A stretch of DNA of 64,000 nt, taken from positions 1,239,574-1,303,573 of the forward strand of contig RPFO01000167.1 in the NCBI GenBank assembly GCA_009746045.1. The letters are read 5' to 3'. This document shows, piece by piece, positions 10,724 to 22,885 of this stretch. Under the pieces are notes generated by a model, which was not told the DNA's origin, did not search any database, and saw only the letters and a program-made list of their open reading frames with translations. Position numbers and translations under genes: made by a program. Each line of letters opens with the position of its first letter. Within the stretch, counting starts at the first letter, position 1. The stretch is from Mesostigma viride (Eukaryota > Streptophyta > Mesostigmatophyceae > Mesostigmatales > Mesostigmataceae).

Positions 10724-11483
10724 CTGCCAGGGTGGGTTGTCGGTGGGTGCCAGGGCAAAGGGAGCATGTTTGGGAAGGCGAGGATGGGCAACTCTGCGGG
10801 TGCTGTGCCGTGGGTGCTGTGGAATCGCCAGTCAGGCATAGTGTACAGCAGGTAACTTACTGTGCCTACCGGTTGAGCGCCGAGATGACCCCTGCACAAG
10901 CCTCCACACTAAGCAAATACAGGGGGCTTCTCCTAGTCCCAGTTCAGGGCTGCTAGGATATGTGTCCTATATGTATAACTAGGGTTCCCGCACTTACCCA
11001 AAAGTTTTCCTTGTAGTATCCGATTTTTGTAATGACATGTTCACCGCATTACTTCAGAAACTTGCACTACACCAGTACTTTATTAAAGAATGGCATCCAG
11101 GACAACAGTGAGAATGCTGGAGGCAATATATTTAAAATAGGAGGCAAGAGCAAGTGTAGGGCTGTACACACTCCAAAGGCCACCTGCTGCAAGGTGCTTG
11201 ATAGCAAGCGTTGCATGATGCGCGCGAAGGTATGATAGCATGTAGGTGGCCCCGCCTAGGTCGCTCCATGGCCGCGCCGAGCATGCATTCGCACAGCTGG
11301 TGCCATGGGCAAGACCGATGCAAACCACTGCCATTGAGAGTGCAGGGACTGCCAGGTGGCGTTTCGACCGCACCATCTCACGATCACTATAGGCATACGC
11401 TTCAGCTTGGCTACAGCATCCACAGCCACACCGGCCAATGGCTGCACCCACCGCCGCCACCAACCCAACAACGCATGGCTGCA

Positions 11484-14237
11484 CCTGGTCCCCTGACTCT
11501 GTCACCCGTTCCTCCCCCATCCCTCACAATGCCGTGCTCACCGTGCTCACCTGGTCCCCTGACTCTGTCACCGGTTCCTCCCCCATCCCTCACAACGCCG
11601 TGCTCACCGTGCTCACCTGGTCCCCTGACTCTGTCACCCGTTCCTCCCCCATCCCTCACAATGCCGTGCTCACCGTGCTCACCTGGTCCCCTGACTCTGT
11701 CACCGGTTCCTCCCCCATCCCTCACAACGCCGTGCTCACCGTGCTCACCTGGTCCCCTGACTCTGTCACCGGTTCCTCCCCCATCCCTCACAACGCCGTG
11801 CTCACCGTGCTCACCTGGTCCCCTGACTCTGTCACCCGTTCCTCCCCCATCCCTCACAACGCCGTGCTCACCGTGCTCACCTGGTCCCCTGACTCTGTCA
11901 CCGGTTCCTCCCCCATCCCTCACAACGCCGTGCTCACCGTGCTCACCTGGTCCCCTGACTCTGTCACCCGTTCCTCCCCCATCCCTCACAACGCCGTGCT
12001 CACCGTGCTCACCTGGTCCCCTGACTCTGTCACCGGTTCCTCCCCCATCCCTCACAACGCCGTGCTCACCGTGCTCACCTGGTCCCCTGACTCTGTCACC
12101 CGTTCCTCCCCCATCCCTCACAATGCCGTGCTCACCGTGCTCACCTGGTCCCCTGACTCTGTCACCCGTTCCTCCCCATCCCTCACAACGCCGTGCTCAC
12201 CGTGCTCACCTGGTCCCCTGACTCTGTCACCGGTTCCTCCCCCATCCCTCACAATGCCGTGCTCACCGTGCTCACCTGGTCCCCTGACTCTGTCACCGGT
12301 TCCTCCCCCATCCCTCACAACGCCGTGCTCACCTGGTCCCCTGACTCTGTCACCCGTTCCTCCCCCATCCCTCACAACGCCGTGCTCACCGTGCTCACCT
12401 GGTCCCCTGACTCTGTCACCGGTTCCTCCCCCATCCCTCACAATGCCGTGCTCACCGTGCTCACCTGGTCCCCTGACTCTGTCACCGGTTCCTCCCCCAT
12501 CCCTCACAACGCCGTGCTCACCGTGCTCACCTGGTCCCCTGACTCTGTCACCGGTTCCTCCCCCATCCCTCACAACGCCGTGCTCACCGTGCTCACCTGG
12601 TCCCCTGACTCTGTCACCGGTTCCTCCCCCATCCCTCACAATGCCGTGCTCACCGTGCTCACCTGGTCCCCTGACTCTGTCACCGGTTCCTCCCCCATCC
12701 CTCACAACGCCGTGCTCACCGTGCTCACCTGGTCCCCTGACTCTGTCACCCGTTCCTCCCCCATCCCTCACAACGCCGTGCTCACCGTGCTCACCTGGTC
12801 CCCTGACTCTGTCACCGGTTCCTCCCCCATCCCTCACAATGCCGTGCTCACCGTGCTCACCTGGTCCCCTGACTCTGTCACCGGTTCCTCCCCCATCCCT
12901 CACAACGCCGTGCTCACCGTGCTCACCTGGTCCCCTGACTCTGTCACCGGTTCCTCCCCCATCCCTCACAACGCCGTGCTCACCGTGCTCACCTGGTCCC
13001 CTGACTCTGTCACCGGTTCCTCCCCCATCCCTCACAACGCCGTGCTCACCGTGCTCACCTGGTCCCCTGACTCTGTCACCCGTTCCTCCCCCATCCCTCA
13101 CAACGCCGTGCTCACCGTGCTCACCTGGTCCCCTGACTCTGTCACCGGTTCCTCCCCCATCCCTCACAATGCCGTGCTCACCGTGCTCACCTGGTCCCCT
13201 GACTCTGTCACCGGTTCCTCCCCCATCCCTCACAACGCCGTGCTCACCGTGCTCACCTGGTCCCCTGACTCTGTCACCGGTTCCTCCCCCATCCCTCACA
13301 ACGCCGTGCTCACCGTGCTCACCTGGTCCCCTGACTCTGTCACCGGTTCCTCCCCCATCCCTCACAATGCCGTGCTCACCGTGCTCACCTGGTCCCCTGA
13401 CTCTGTCACCGGTTCCTCCCCCATCCCTCACAATGCCGTGCTCACCGTGCTCACCTGGTCCCCTGACTCTGTCACCGGTTCCTCCCCCATCCCTCACAAC
13501 GCCGTGCTCACCGTGCTCACCTGGTCCCCTGACTCTGTCACCGGTTCCTCCCCCATCCCTCACAACGCCGTGCTCACCGTGCTCACCTGGTCCCCTGACT
13601 CTGTCACCGGTTCCTCCCCCATCCCTCACAACGCCGTGCTCACCGTGCTCACCTGGTCCCCTGACTCTGTCACCGGTTCCTCCCCCATCCCTCACAATGC
13701 CGTGCTCACCGTGCTCACCTGGTCCCCTGACTCTGTCACCGGTTCCTCCCCCATCCCTCACAATGCCGTGCTCACCGTGCTCACCTGGTCCCCTGACTCT
13801 GTCACCGGTTCCTCCCCCATCCCTCACAACGCCGTGCTCACCGTGCTCACCTGGTCCCCTGACTCTGTCACCGGTTCCTCCCCCATCCCTCACAACGCCG
13901 TGCTCACCGTGCTCACCTGGTCCCCTGACTCTGTCACCCGTTCCTCCCCCATCCCTCACAACGCCGTGCTCACCGTGCTCACCTGGTCCCCTGACTCTGT
14001 CACCGGTTCCTCCCCCATCCCTCACAACGCCGTGCTCACCGTGCTCACCTGGTCCCCTGACTCTGTCACCCGTTCCTCCCCCATCCCTCACAACGCCGTG
14101 CTCACCGTGCTCACCTGGTCCCCTGACTCTGTCACCGGTTCCTCCCCCATCCCTCACAACGCCGTGCTCACCTGGTCCCCTGACTCTGTCACCGGTTCCT
14201 CCCCCATCCCTCACAATGCCGTGCTCACCGCGTACAC
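11484..14237 (-). repeat. 66-bp minisatellite, about 42 copies, each with a GTGAGC donor
   Basis: Almost identical 66-bp units (plus strand begins CCTGGTCCCCTGACTCTGTC), with a few 57-bp variants lacking one CCGTGCTCA. The array abuts the donor of the Pro-rich exon. On the minus strand each unit reads like that exon's last codons (E-S-G-D-Q) followed by CAG|GTGAGC. Because 66 is a multiple of 3, frames of 700-1,060 codons stay open on both strands; these are artefacts of the repeat. The array fills most of the 3.5-kb intron between the exons ending at 14238 and starting at 10723. Confidence 0.97.
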
Positions 14238-15837
14238 CTGGTCCCCCGACTCGGACTTGACCGTGATGGAGAGGGCTTGCTGCGGCGGTGGTGGCGACGG
14301 CCGTGGCGGCGGTGGCCTTCTTGAGGGGGGCGGATGAAGCATGGGGGGGGAGGTGGGCGAACCAAAAGTGGGGGTGGAGCAGAGGGTGGTGGTGCTGGCA
14401 TGGGCTGGGGAGGGACCATGGGCAAGGCTGGGCTCTGGGGAGACGGTGGCGGGGGGGAGGAAAGGGGCGGTGATGGAGGTTGTGGCGGTTTAAGGGGTGG
14501 AGACGGGGACGGGGGAGGCGACGGGGGTGGTGGAGAGAGAGGGGGCGGGGATGGCGATGGCGATGGTGAAGGAGGAGGGGGTGGGCGGGGTGGAGGGGAT
14601 GGCGGCGGTGGTGATGAAGGTGGGGGAGGTGAACGGAGTGGGGGGGGAGGGGAGGATGGTGGCGAAGGCGGTGGAGGGGAATACACAGGGCTAGGGGGTG
14701 GGGGGGAGGGCGGTGGAGGTCGAGGTGGTGGTGGTGGGGATGGTGGAGGTGATGGCGCCAGAGGGGGTGTTTGTTGGGGAGGTGGCGAGGGTGGAGGTGG
14801 CGGTGATGGGGGAGGCGAGTAGAGTGGCGGGGATGGGGTTGGCGTTGGTCGAGGGGGGGAGAAGGCGGGGGCGGTGGAGGCGATGACAGCAACGGGGGTG
14901 GTGGCGGTGATGGCGGCGGTGGGGACGGTGGCGGAGGTCTTGGTGGTGGCGGCAGGGTCAGGGGATGCGGAGGTCCCGGTGGAGCAGGGGGGGCGCACGA
15001 GGAGCCCAGGGTGTTCCAGTGGGTGGGGGGGGTGAGGGGGGTGGAGGCGGTGGCGGGCTTAAGGGGTTGGGAGGAGAAGGGAATGGGGGTGATGGCGGGA
15101 TCCGAACGTGGGGGAAGGGGGGGGGAAGGAGGGGGGGGTGGAGGGGACGGAGGGGGGCGGAGGGGAGGGAGGTGGTGAGGGGGGAGGGGGGGGGAGGGGA
15201 GGGAGGTGGTGAGGGGGAGGGGGGGGCGGAGGGGAGGGAGGTGGTGAGGGGAGGGGGGGGGAGGGAGGTGGTGAAGGGGGAGGGGCGGTGGAGGGGAGGG
15301 AGGCAAGGGAGGGGGGCTGGGTAAATCGAGGGAGGTGGGGAAGGAGGGGGAGGGAAAGAGGGGAGGAGGGGAGGAGGGGAAGGAGAAGGCGGTGGGGGGA
15401 GGGAGGGGGCGGCGAGGGGGAGCGGGGGGTGTGGCAGGGGGCGGGGGAGGTGGTGCGGGGGAGGGGAAGCAGGAGGTGGAGGAGGAGAAGGCGGTGGGGA
15501 GGAGGGGAAGGGGGGGCGGCGAGGGGGCAGGGGGGGAGATGGAGGAGGGGAGGGAGGAGGGAGGGAGGAGGGATGGGGGAGGGGAAGGGGGGGCGGTGGT
15601 GGGAGGGTGGTGGCGGTGGGGGAGGAGAAGGGGGGGGCGGGGGAGATGGAGGAGGCGAGGGGGGAGGGGGAGGTGGTGATGGGGGTGGTGATGGGGGTGG
15701 TGGCGGCGGTGATGGTGGTGGTGGTGGTGGCGATGGCGGTGGTGGCGGTGGTGACGGTGGTGGTGGAGGACTTGGAGGTGGAGAGGGCGGAGGGGGGGGG
15801 GATGGGGGCGGGGGGGGAGATGGGGGCGGGGGGGGAC
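14238..15837 (-). CDS. Proline-rich exon of an extracellular-matrix-type protein
   Basis: About 1.6 kb between acceptor TTTGTGCATTTCAG and donor CAG|GTGTAC. All minus frames are rich in SPPPP, PPSP and similar blocks, as in hydroxyproline-rich glycoproteins (pherophorins and related proteins) of volvocine algae. The last residues, in the frame ending QQALSITVKSESGDQ, lead into the domain on the next exon. The frame is hard to follow because low-complexity runs invite indels. The plus strand is almost pure GGA/GGT/GGG, strongly strand-asymmetric. The likely role is a rigid spacer outside the cell. Confidence 0.6.
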
Positions 15838-16814
15838 CTGAAATGCACAAAGGTAGAGGCAAGAACAGCAACCGGAGAAAATTAATATAACATACTGAAA
15901 AACACCAGATTTTCAGCCATGTAGGACTTCCCGGTACTTCAGGCCATCGCTCCCTCAGGCCTAATGTGAGCGCATGGCCACAACTAGCCGGCCCACAAGT
16001 TTCCCCTTAAAATAATCCATCGCTTGTCGAACGCATGCCGGCTGCATGGCTGGCGTGCCATACAACTAGCGGCTGTCCCAGCCTGAGGAAGTCTCGCCCA
16101 TACCACGACACAGATGGAATTATTTTCAAACAATCCTGAGCCTCCCTGCTGTCTCGGGACAGGCATGATGTGGGGGAGGTGCAGCTGACTATCCCTGATA
16201 AGCCATGCCCCACAACAGCACTGCCGATGAGCACGCGGGCAAAGAAATTATGAGCAAACGGGGCTGAACGCAAGCATGTCAAACAGTGCGACGTAGTTTC
16301 GCCTGTCCTAAGCCAATATATACCCCCCAAAATACAATGCAAATGAGGTTATTTGTGGCACTTTATGAGGCAGTGTCGAGGCGTGCTGCATAGCACATCA
16401 GCGACTGAGATGCCATCGGGGAGAAAAGCATTATGGACCACCATAAGGCAGGGCGCCCTGGAAGTAAGGAAATCTGATGATAGGGCAGTTAGGGGGTTAA
16501 AATAAGGGAGGGGGGTCGGCCGATAAAATAGTAAAGCTAACTACAATAGTGGTACCAGTGCAAGGTTCCACACAACTGTGAGGTTAGCAATATATGAATG
16601 AACTGGGCTCTGGGGGAGCCCAGAGGTTATCTAATATCAGATTGAAGACTGGGCATTGTCGCCACAGCCCGGAACCAATGCCAAATCCAGCACATGTGTC
16701 CTTATGCGACCCAAGAGGCATCCCCTAGCAGGTTTTATTCTGCCAGGTAGTAAGAATGTGATCAGAAGTCAGGCCATAGCCCAGTGTCCTGGCGTGCAGG
16801 AAGGGTGGCCATGC
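15838..16814. other. Intergenic or intronic, no gene supported
   Basis: Unique sequence with no convincing coding frame. A minus frame near 16.0-16.3 kb (GSAVVGHGLSGIVSCTSPTS) is weakly protein-like but has no clear splice borders. Confidence 0.5.
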
Positions 16815-18629
16815 ATTCTACAGTAGTACTGTAGAAGAACGCTGACTAGGATCAGCAGTACTGTAGAAGAACGCTGACTATGGATCAGTAGTACTGTAGA
16901 AGAACGCTGACTATGGATCAGTAGTACTGTAGAAGAACGCTGACTATGGATCAGTAGTACTGTAGAAGAACGCTGACTAGGATCAGTAGCACTGTAGAAG
17001 AACGCTGACTATGGATCAGTAGTACTGTAGAAGAACGCTGACTATGGATCAGCAGTACTGTAGAAGAACGCTGACTATGGATCAGTAGTACTGTAGAAGA
17101 ACGCTGACTATGGATCAGCAGTACTGTAGAAGAACGCTGACTATGGATCAGTAGTACTGTAGAAGAACGCTGACTATGGATCAGTAGTACTGTAGAAGAA
17201 CGCTGACTATGGATCAGTAGTACTGTAGAAGAACGCTGACTATGGATCAGTAGTACTGTAGAAGAACGAGACTATGGATCAGCAGTACTGTAGAAGAACG
17301 CTGACTATGGATCAGTAGTACTGTAGAAGAACGCTGACTATGGATCAGTAGTACTGTAGAAGAACGCTGACTATGGATCAGTAGTACTGTAGAAGAACGA
17401 GACTATGGATCAGCAGTACTGTAGAAGAACGCTGACTATGGATCAGTAGTACTGTAGAAGAACGCTGACTATGGATCAGTAGCACTGTAGAAGAACGCTG
17501 ACTAGGATCAGTAGCACTGTAGAAGAACGCTGACTAAGGATCAGTACTACTGTAGAAGAACGCTGACTATGGATCAGCAGTACTGTAGAAGAACGCTGAC
17601 TATGGATCAGTAGTACTGTAGAAGAACGCTGACTATGGATCAGCAGTACTGTAGAAGAACGCTGACTATGGATCAGTAGTACTGTAGAAGAACGCTGACT
17701 ATGGATCAGCAGTACTGTAGAAGAACGCTGACTATGGATCAGTAGTATTGTAGAAGAACGCTGACTATGGATCAGTAGTACTGTAGAAGAACGCTGACTA
17801 TGGATCAGCAGTACTGTAGAAGAACGCTGACTATGGATCAGCAGTACTGTAGAGGAACGCTGACTATGGATCAGCAGTACTGTAGAAGAACGCTGACTAT
17901 GGATCAGCAGTACTGTAGAAGAACGCTGACTATGGATCAGTAGTATTGTAGAAGAACGCTGACTATGGATCAGCAGTACTGTAGAAGAACGCTGACTATG
18001 GATCAGTAGTACTGTAGAAGAACGCTGACTATGGATCAGCAGTACTGTAGAAGAACGCTGACTATGGATCAGTAGTACTGTAGAAGAACGCTGACTATGG
18101 ATCAGTAGTACTGTAGAAGAACGCTGACTATGGATCAGTAGTACTGTAGAAGAACGCTGACTAGGATCAGCAGTACTGTAGAGGAACGCTGACTATGGAT
18201 CAGTAGCACTGTAGAAGAACGCTGACTAAGGATCAGTAGTACTGTAGAAGAACGCTGACTATGGATCAGTAGTACTGTAGAAGAACGCTGACTATGGATC
18301 AGCAGTACTGTAGAAGAACGCTGACTATGGATCAGTAGTACTGTAGAAGAACGCTGACTATGGATCAGCAGTACTGTAGAAGAACGCTGACTATGGATCA
18401 GTAGTACTGTAGAAGAACGCTGACTATGGATCAGTAGTACTGTAGAAGAACGCTGACTATGGATCAGCAGTACTGTAGAAGAACGCTGACTATGGATCAG
18501 TAGTACTGTAGAAGAACGCTGACTATGGATCAGCAGTACTGTAGAAGAACGCTGACTATGGATCAGTAGTATTGTAGAAGAACGCTGACTATGGATCAGT
18601 AGTATTGTAGAAGAACGCTGACTATGGAT
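16815..18629. repeat. 33-bp minisatellite, about 55 copies
   Basis: The unit contains GTAGAAGAACGCTGACTATG followed by GATCAGTAGTACT. Variants are CAGCAGTACTG, CAGTAGCACTG, CTAGG and two short GAACGAG units. Each unit holds the near-palindrome CAGTACTG. On minus the unit reads TTCTTCTACAG, an acceptor-like sequence. There are no unique spacers between repeats. Confidence 0.98.
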
Positions 18630-19665
18630 CATGCGATGATCCCACAGGATGAATCTTGAACACTATCTGAAAGAAAGAGCGCGGTAGGAAGAACAAATGT
18701 CAGCCTCCACATGACATCAGGAAAAGATGCGTGAAGGCAGATGGGCACCCATAGGGTTCCGGGCAGGGAAAAAGCCTGGTTGTCAACAAACAAAGCTGTT
18801 TACTGTTCATTTGCAGGATGGGTGTTCCTTACGTGAGCAAGTGCTGACGTAGGTGGGTTGCACCACGGAAGTCCCCGTATTCTGAAGCGCATGGCCAGGC
18901 AAACACGCGGCATGAACGACAAGTGGCAGGCGAGGCGGGTGGCACGTAAGCAGCTCTTCTGAGCAGAGACCGTGCAAGCTGAAGAGGTGGTGAAACGCTT
19001 TCTCAGCTCCCAGAGGACCACGTCCACCTGATGCGGTGATGAATCACCCAGATTTCAAGCGATGGCAGTAGCTAACATGTGGTTTGCTTACCTATGGCTG
19101 GCTGGCTAAGCCTTACATCAGCATGGCGTAAGGTGCACATGCAGCACTTGATGATAAGGGGGCAGCCACAAGTCATACCACCAAGTAAAAAACTGAACGG
19201 ATGGTAGTATTCAAACTAGCTAGCAAGCATCGCTGATAGAAGAGCGATTCAGCAACACCAAGCAACGGCGTTGGCATAATTCTTGCCTGCACGCCATTGT
19301 CAAGACTTGATGCCATCGGCCATCGCGCAGGGAACACGCTACCAATAGAAGAGGAGCCATGAAAGTATTCTGCCGGCACGCCATTGTCAAGTCTGTCATG
19401 TGATAGGCCAGATGACAAGATAGCATACAAACAGACGTGTTAGCAGGCTAGGAAGCACACCCAGATTCTGGATTGCCGAAAGCAGATACGAACTAGCCAC
19501 CCAGATGCATACCAGCTACATTGATACTACTATAATGTTGACATGGGGCATGTGCCCCGATGGAGACCATTTACCCAGATACACTCGACCTGCCCTGGCA
19601 TTTCCAAGCAAGGCCTTAAGTGGCACGCATGAGCAACGTACCGGCACTGGCGACGTGGGGCACAC

Positions 19666-19722
19666 TTGAACGCTAACTGCCCCCGAGACAATGTTAAGGT
19701 CGGCGCCCTTCCCGGACGCGAC
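19666..19722 (-). CDS. Possible short beta-helix rung exon, 19 codons
   Basis: 57 bp, phase 0 both ends, between acceptor GGAGTGTCTGCAG and donor CAA|GTGTGC. It reads VASGKGADLNIVSGAVSVQ. The length and SG-A-V pattern are like the better-supported rung exons at 21.8 and 22.8 kb. Confidence 0.4.
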
Positions 19723-19852
19723 CTGCAGACACTCCACAGGGAAGGGAAGGAGACAGATTGAAAACGTCGAACAATACGCAGTCCCCCAGTGAGCCTTTTG
19801 TGTTGCCCAAAAGGCGAGAAATCAAAGGGTAGAGAGGTGACGGCAGAGAAGG

Positions 19853-19904
19853 AGGGGGGGGGGGGGGGGGGGGGGGGGCGGGGGGAGGCGGGGGGGGGGG
19901 GGGG
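19853..19904. repeat. Poly-G tract
   Basis: Over 40 G residues broken by a few C and A bases. It can form G-quadruplexes and is a likely site of sequencing length error. Confidence 0.95.
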
Positions 19905-20158
19905 ATCGTGGCGCCAAGGGTGTTAGCGGCACATAGGCAGAGCTCAGCATGGTAGAGAGATCGACACATAAGCACATAGGGCGACGGCCACACTTGCAGA
20001 TATAGTAGTGCAAGACAACATGCGCGGCACGGATAGGGGACGATACGACAACGTGCACGCGGAGGGGGTAGGGACTGTCACAGGGGCACCAGGGCTGAAG
20101 GCCGCGCTTGGGGTGAGACGGATGTACAGCGGGCAGTCCAACAACATAGCAGAACCTT

Positions 20159-20515
20159 AGAGCATGATAGCTTTATAACTTTATACATCGCGGACATAAA
20201 TGAGCTTCAACGCCCAACAACAAAGTAGTACCTTAGAGCATGATAACTCTATCAAGTTCTACATTGTGCACATACATGAGTTTTGATGTCTAACAAAATA
20301 GTAGCACCTTCGAGCATGATAACTCTATCAAGTTCTACATTGCGCACATACATGAGTTTTGATGTCTAACAAAATAGTAGCACCTTCGAGCATGATAACT
20401 CTATCAAGTTCTACATTGCGCACATAAATGAGTCTTGATGTCTAACAAAATAGTAGTACCTTGAGCATAATAACTTTCATAACCTAATATGCCGTGGACA
20501 TAAATGAGCTTCGAT
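20159..20515. repeat. 76-bp tandem repeat, five copies
   Basis: GAGCATGATA recurs at about 20160, 20236, 20312 and 20388, with a diverged fifth copy at 20463. The units are AT-richer than the surroundings. No coding potential. Confidence 0.9.
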
Positions 20516-20659
20516 GTGGGCGGTGATTCAAACATTTGTGATGATAGTAGTGCTGCCAGGCAGGCAGGACAGCGCTGGCATAAAATGCGACGGAAGATAC
20601 GGACTTGAAACTACAAAGCAGCCGACTCGAAGGCTCACATCCCATCGCGTCGCGTTCAG

Positions 20660-20675
20660 CCACCCACCCAGCCAC

Positions 20676-20729
<54 letters not shown>

Positions 20730-21290
20730 GCCAGCCAGCCAGCCAGCCGCCTGCCCGCCCGCCCGCCCGCCCGCCCGCCCGCCCGCCCGCCCGCCCGCCC
20801 GCCCGCCGCCCGCCCGCCGCCCGCCCGCCCGCCCGCCCGCCCGCCCGCCCGCCGCCCGGCCGCCCGCCCGCCCGCCCGCCCGGCCGCCCGGCCGCCCGGC
20901 CGCCCGGCCGCCCGGCCGCCCGGCCGCCCGCCGGCCGCCCGGCCGCCCGCCCGGCCGCCCGCCCGGCCGCCCGCCCGGCCGCCCGCCCGGCCCCGCCGCC
21001 CCCCCCCCCCCCCCCCCCCCCGCCCCCCCCCCTGCACACACACACACGCCCCCCCGCCCCACACACACACCCCGCACCCCCCCCCCCCCGCACCCCCCCG
21101 CATCCCCCGCACCCCCCCGCATCCCCCCGCACCCACCCCCCGCACCCACCCACCCACCCACCCACCCCCGCACACACACACCGCCCCCCCCGCACCCCCC
21201 ACTGCACCCCCCCGCACCCCCCCCTCCAGCGCCCCCCCCACCCCACCCCCGCACCTTCCACCCCCACCCCACCCCCCACCCACATGGTCA
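20660..21290. repeat. Compound microsatellite: (CCAG)n, (CCCG)n, poly-C, (CA)n
   Basis: A (CAGC)n run grades into (CCCG)n and (CCGG) variants, then poly-C and C-rich CACC/CCCG sequence with short CA runs. The complementary strand is extremely G-rich. Long Ala-Gly-Arg or Pro-Ala-Arg frames across it are products of the repeat. Confidence 0.97.
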
Positions 21291-21752
21291 TTTACCATGC
21301 CACCCACCCAAGCAAGGCCCTCTGACAACAGAACCCTGTTCTGCATCAGAAATGGAGCACATGTTCGCCCGCAGGCTTTAAAGTTTTGGGACGGTAGAAA
21401 ATGTGAGTGAAACAAGAGCATCTGCAAGGTGCATATGCTCCGCTGGGTGTTCATTGGGGCCTGGCAAGCGCACTATCCTATGCTACTCTGGAAACTGTAC
21501 AACAAAAGGACTTACCATCACAGTCATTGTGGTAACAAAAAAACGAGCTCGCAACCAAGAGCGTCTTGAACAAGCCTATTCTCCGCAGGCAGTGCTACGC
21601 GGCAAGCCACACCAGCGTAAAGCCCGGCAGGGTCCAAAACTTGGGTCGGCGGGACGTGAACAGGGAGGGAGCGGACACAAAGAGCACTGCAGAATGGACT
21701 GAATTCCGACGGGGAGCATTTGAATGCGGCAGGTTGACCAAGTCGGACTCAC

Positions 21753-21821
21753 ATTGCTTGAAAAATTTGTATACGATAGCAGCACAGAACCCCCCGGCAA
21801 GACATGGATCGCGCCACCATC
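21753..21821 (-). CDS. Beta-helix rung exon, 23 codons
   Basis: 69 bp, phase 0 at both ends, between acceptor CTTATCTTGGGCAG and donor AAT|GTGAGT. It reads DGGAIHVLPGGSVLLSYTNF, then SSN. GGAI followed later by F-x-x-N is the signature of the polymorphic-outer-membrane-protein (POMP) repeat, one turn of a right-handed beta-helix. The protein is probably secreted or cell-surface. Confidence 0.65.
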
Positions 21822-22245
21822 CTGCCCAAGATAAGAGCAAAAAACGGGGCATTGCACTAATGGCAGCGTTAGAAGGAAGGACATATACCTCTTAGTCGTA
21901 TGTATTAAGAAACAAATAAGAGAAAGAACGCACATGATAATAAAGAGGCAGGAGATAGAAGGAGAGTACAGACGTCAAGGTGCCCACAACAAAAAAATAC
22001 GTGCGTTTGAAATCTCTTTCACTTCCTCCCATCCCCAGATACTGCATGTGCTGCAATAATATCGGAGGATTCCCCCTTGTACGAAGAGGCTGGTAGCATA
22101 ATGCAGCATATCATGAAGGCTTGTGAATTAGCTATTTGTCTTACTTCTCTTACTCTTCCCTCTCAAGCCTCCCTGAATCCATGATATAAAATCTGCTAAA
22201 CAAGGGTATCGCCCGCAGCAGCATGATCTGGCCAATGCGACAGGA

Positions 22246-22372
22246 GAGACCCTCCTGCCCTCCTGCCCTCCTGCCCTCCTGCCCTCCTGCCCTCCTGCCC
22301 TCCTGCCCTCCTGCCCTCCTGCCCTCCTGCCCTCCTACCCTCCTGCCCTCCTGCCCTCCTGCCTTCCTGCCT
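22246..22372. repeat. 8-bp microsatellite (TGCCCTCC)n
   Basis: About 16 units of TGCCCTCC with one TACCCTCC and one TGCCTTCC variant, inside an intron of the minus-strand gene. Confidence 0.97.
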
Positions 22373-22555
22373 ACTATGCTAGCATGTGTTTGCAGCTTGA
22401 AGGCAAATGCTAGCGTGACAACCCACCAAGTATAGCGCCAGGGAAGCCTAATTACCGGTGGACACTGGTGGCGTGAAGAGGAGCCAACGCCCATGTATAG
22501 GGGTGGCAAGCTGGGCCGTTGATGAGCTTTCTCGGAGGTACATGGACGCATTTGC

Positions 22556-22790
22556 CATCCTAGTTTGTCCCTATTTGCAATCCTGGCTTCTCCCTATTTT
22601 GCAATCCTGGTTTGTCCCTATTTCCGATGCTTATTCTCCCTATTTTGCAATCCTGGTTTGTCCCTATTTCCGATGCTGATTCTCCCTATTTTGCCATCCT
22701 GGTTTGTCCCTATTTGCAATCCTGGCTTCTCCCTATTTTGCCATCCGTGTCCCTCACGTGTCTACCATCCTCGCTTTCCCTATCTGCAAT
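22556..22790. repeat. Irregular ~28-bp repeat
   Basis: Units alternate TTTGTCCCTATTTGCAATCC and TTCTCCCTATTTTGCAATCC with substitutions, ending shortly before the rung exon at 22808. On minus this is a purine-rich intron interior. Confidence 0.85.
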
Positions 22791-22807
22791 CCCTGTCCCC
22801 CACATAC

Positions 22808-22885
22808 CACCGCGGTGCAGCTTTTGAAAGAGCAGCTGTAGCACTCAAACGTGCTGTTCACGTACACCGCCCCTCCGGAGGCCGT
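22808..22885 (-). CDS. Beta-helix rung exon, 26 codons
   Basis: 78 bp, phase 0 both ends, between acceptor CCTCTCACAG and donor GTG|GTATGT. It reads TASGGAVYVNSTFECYSCSF, then KSCTAV. GGAVYV and the following C-x-x-C-x-F are POMP-like beta-helix features. The cysteine spacing suggests disulphides outside the cell. Confidence 0.65.

Noticed and set aside
11438-15306. Open frames of 700-1,060 codons on both strands
   Set aside because: They exist only because the 66-bp repeat unit is a multiple of three and lacks stops. The minus strand shows splice donors in each unit, so the array is read as intron.
16815-18629. CRISPR-like array
   Set aside because: Repeats are directly abutting with no unique spacers, and the genome is eukaryotic.
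20484-21454. Ala-Gly-Arg-rich and Pro-Ala-Arg-rich proteins of 200-308 codons
   Set aside because: They are translations of CCCG/CCAG simple repeats in all frames of both strands.
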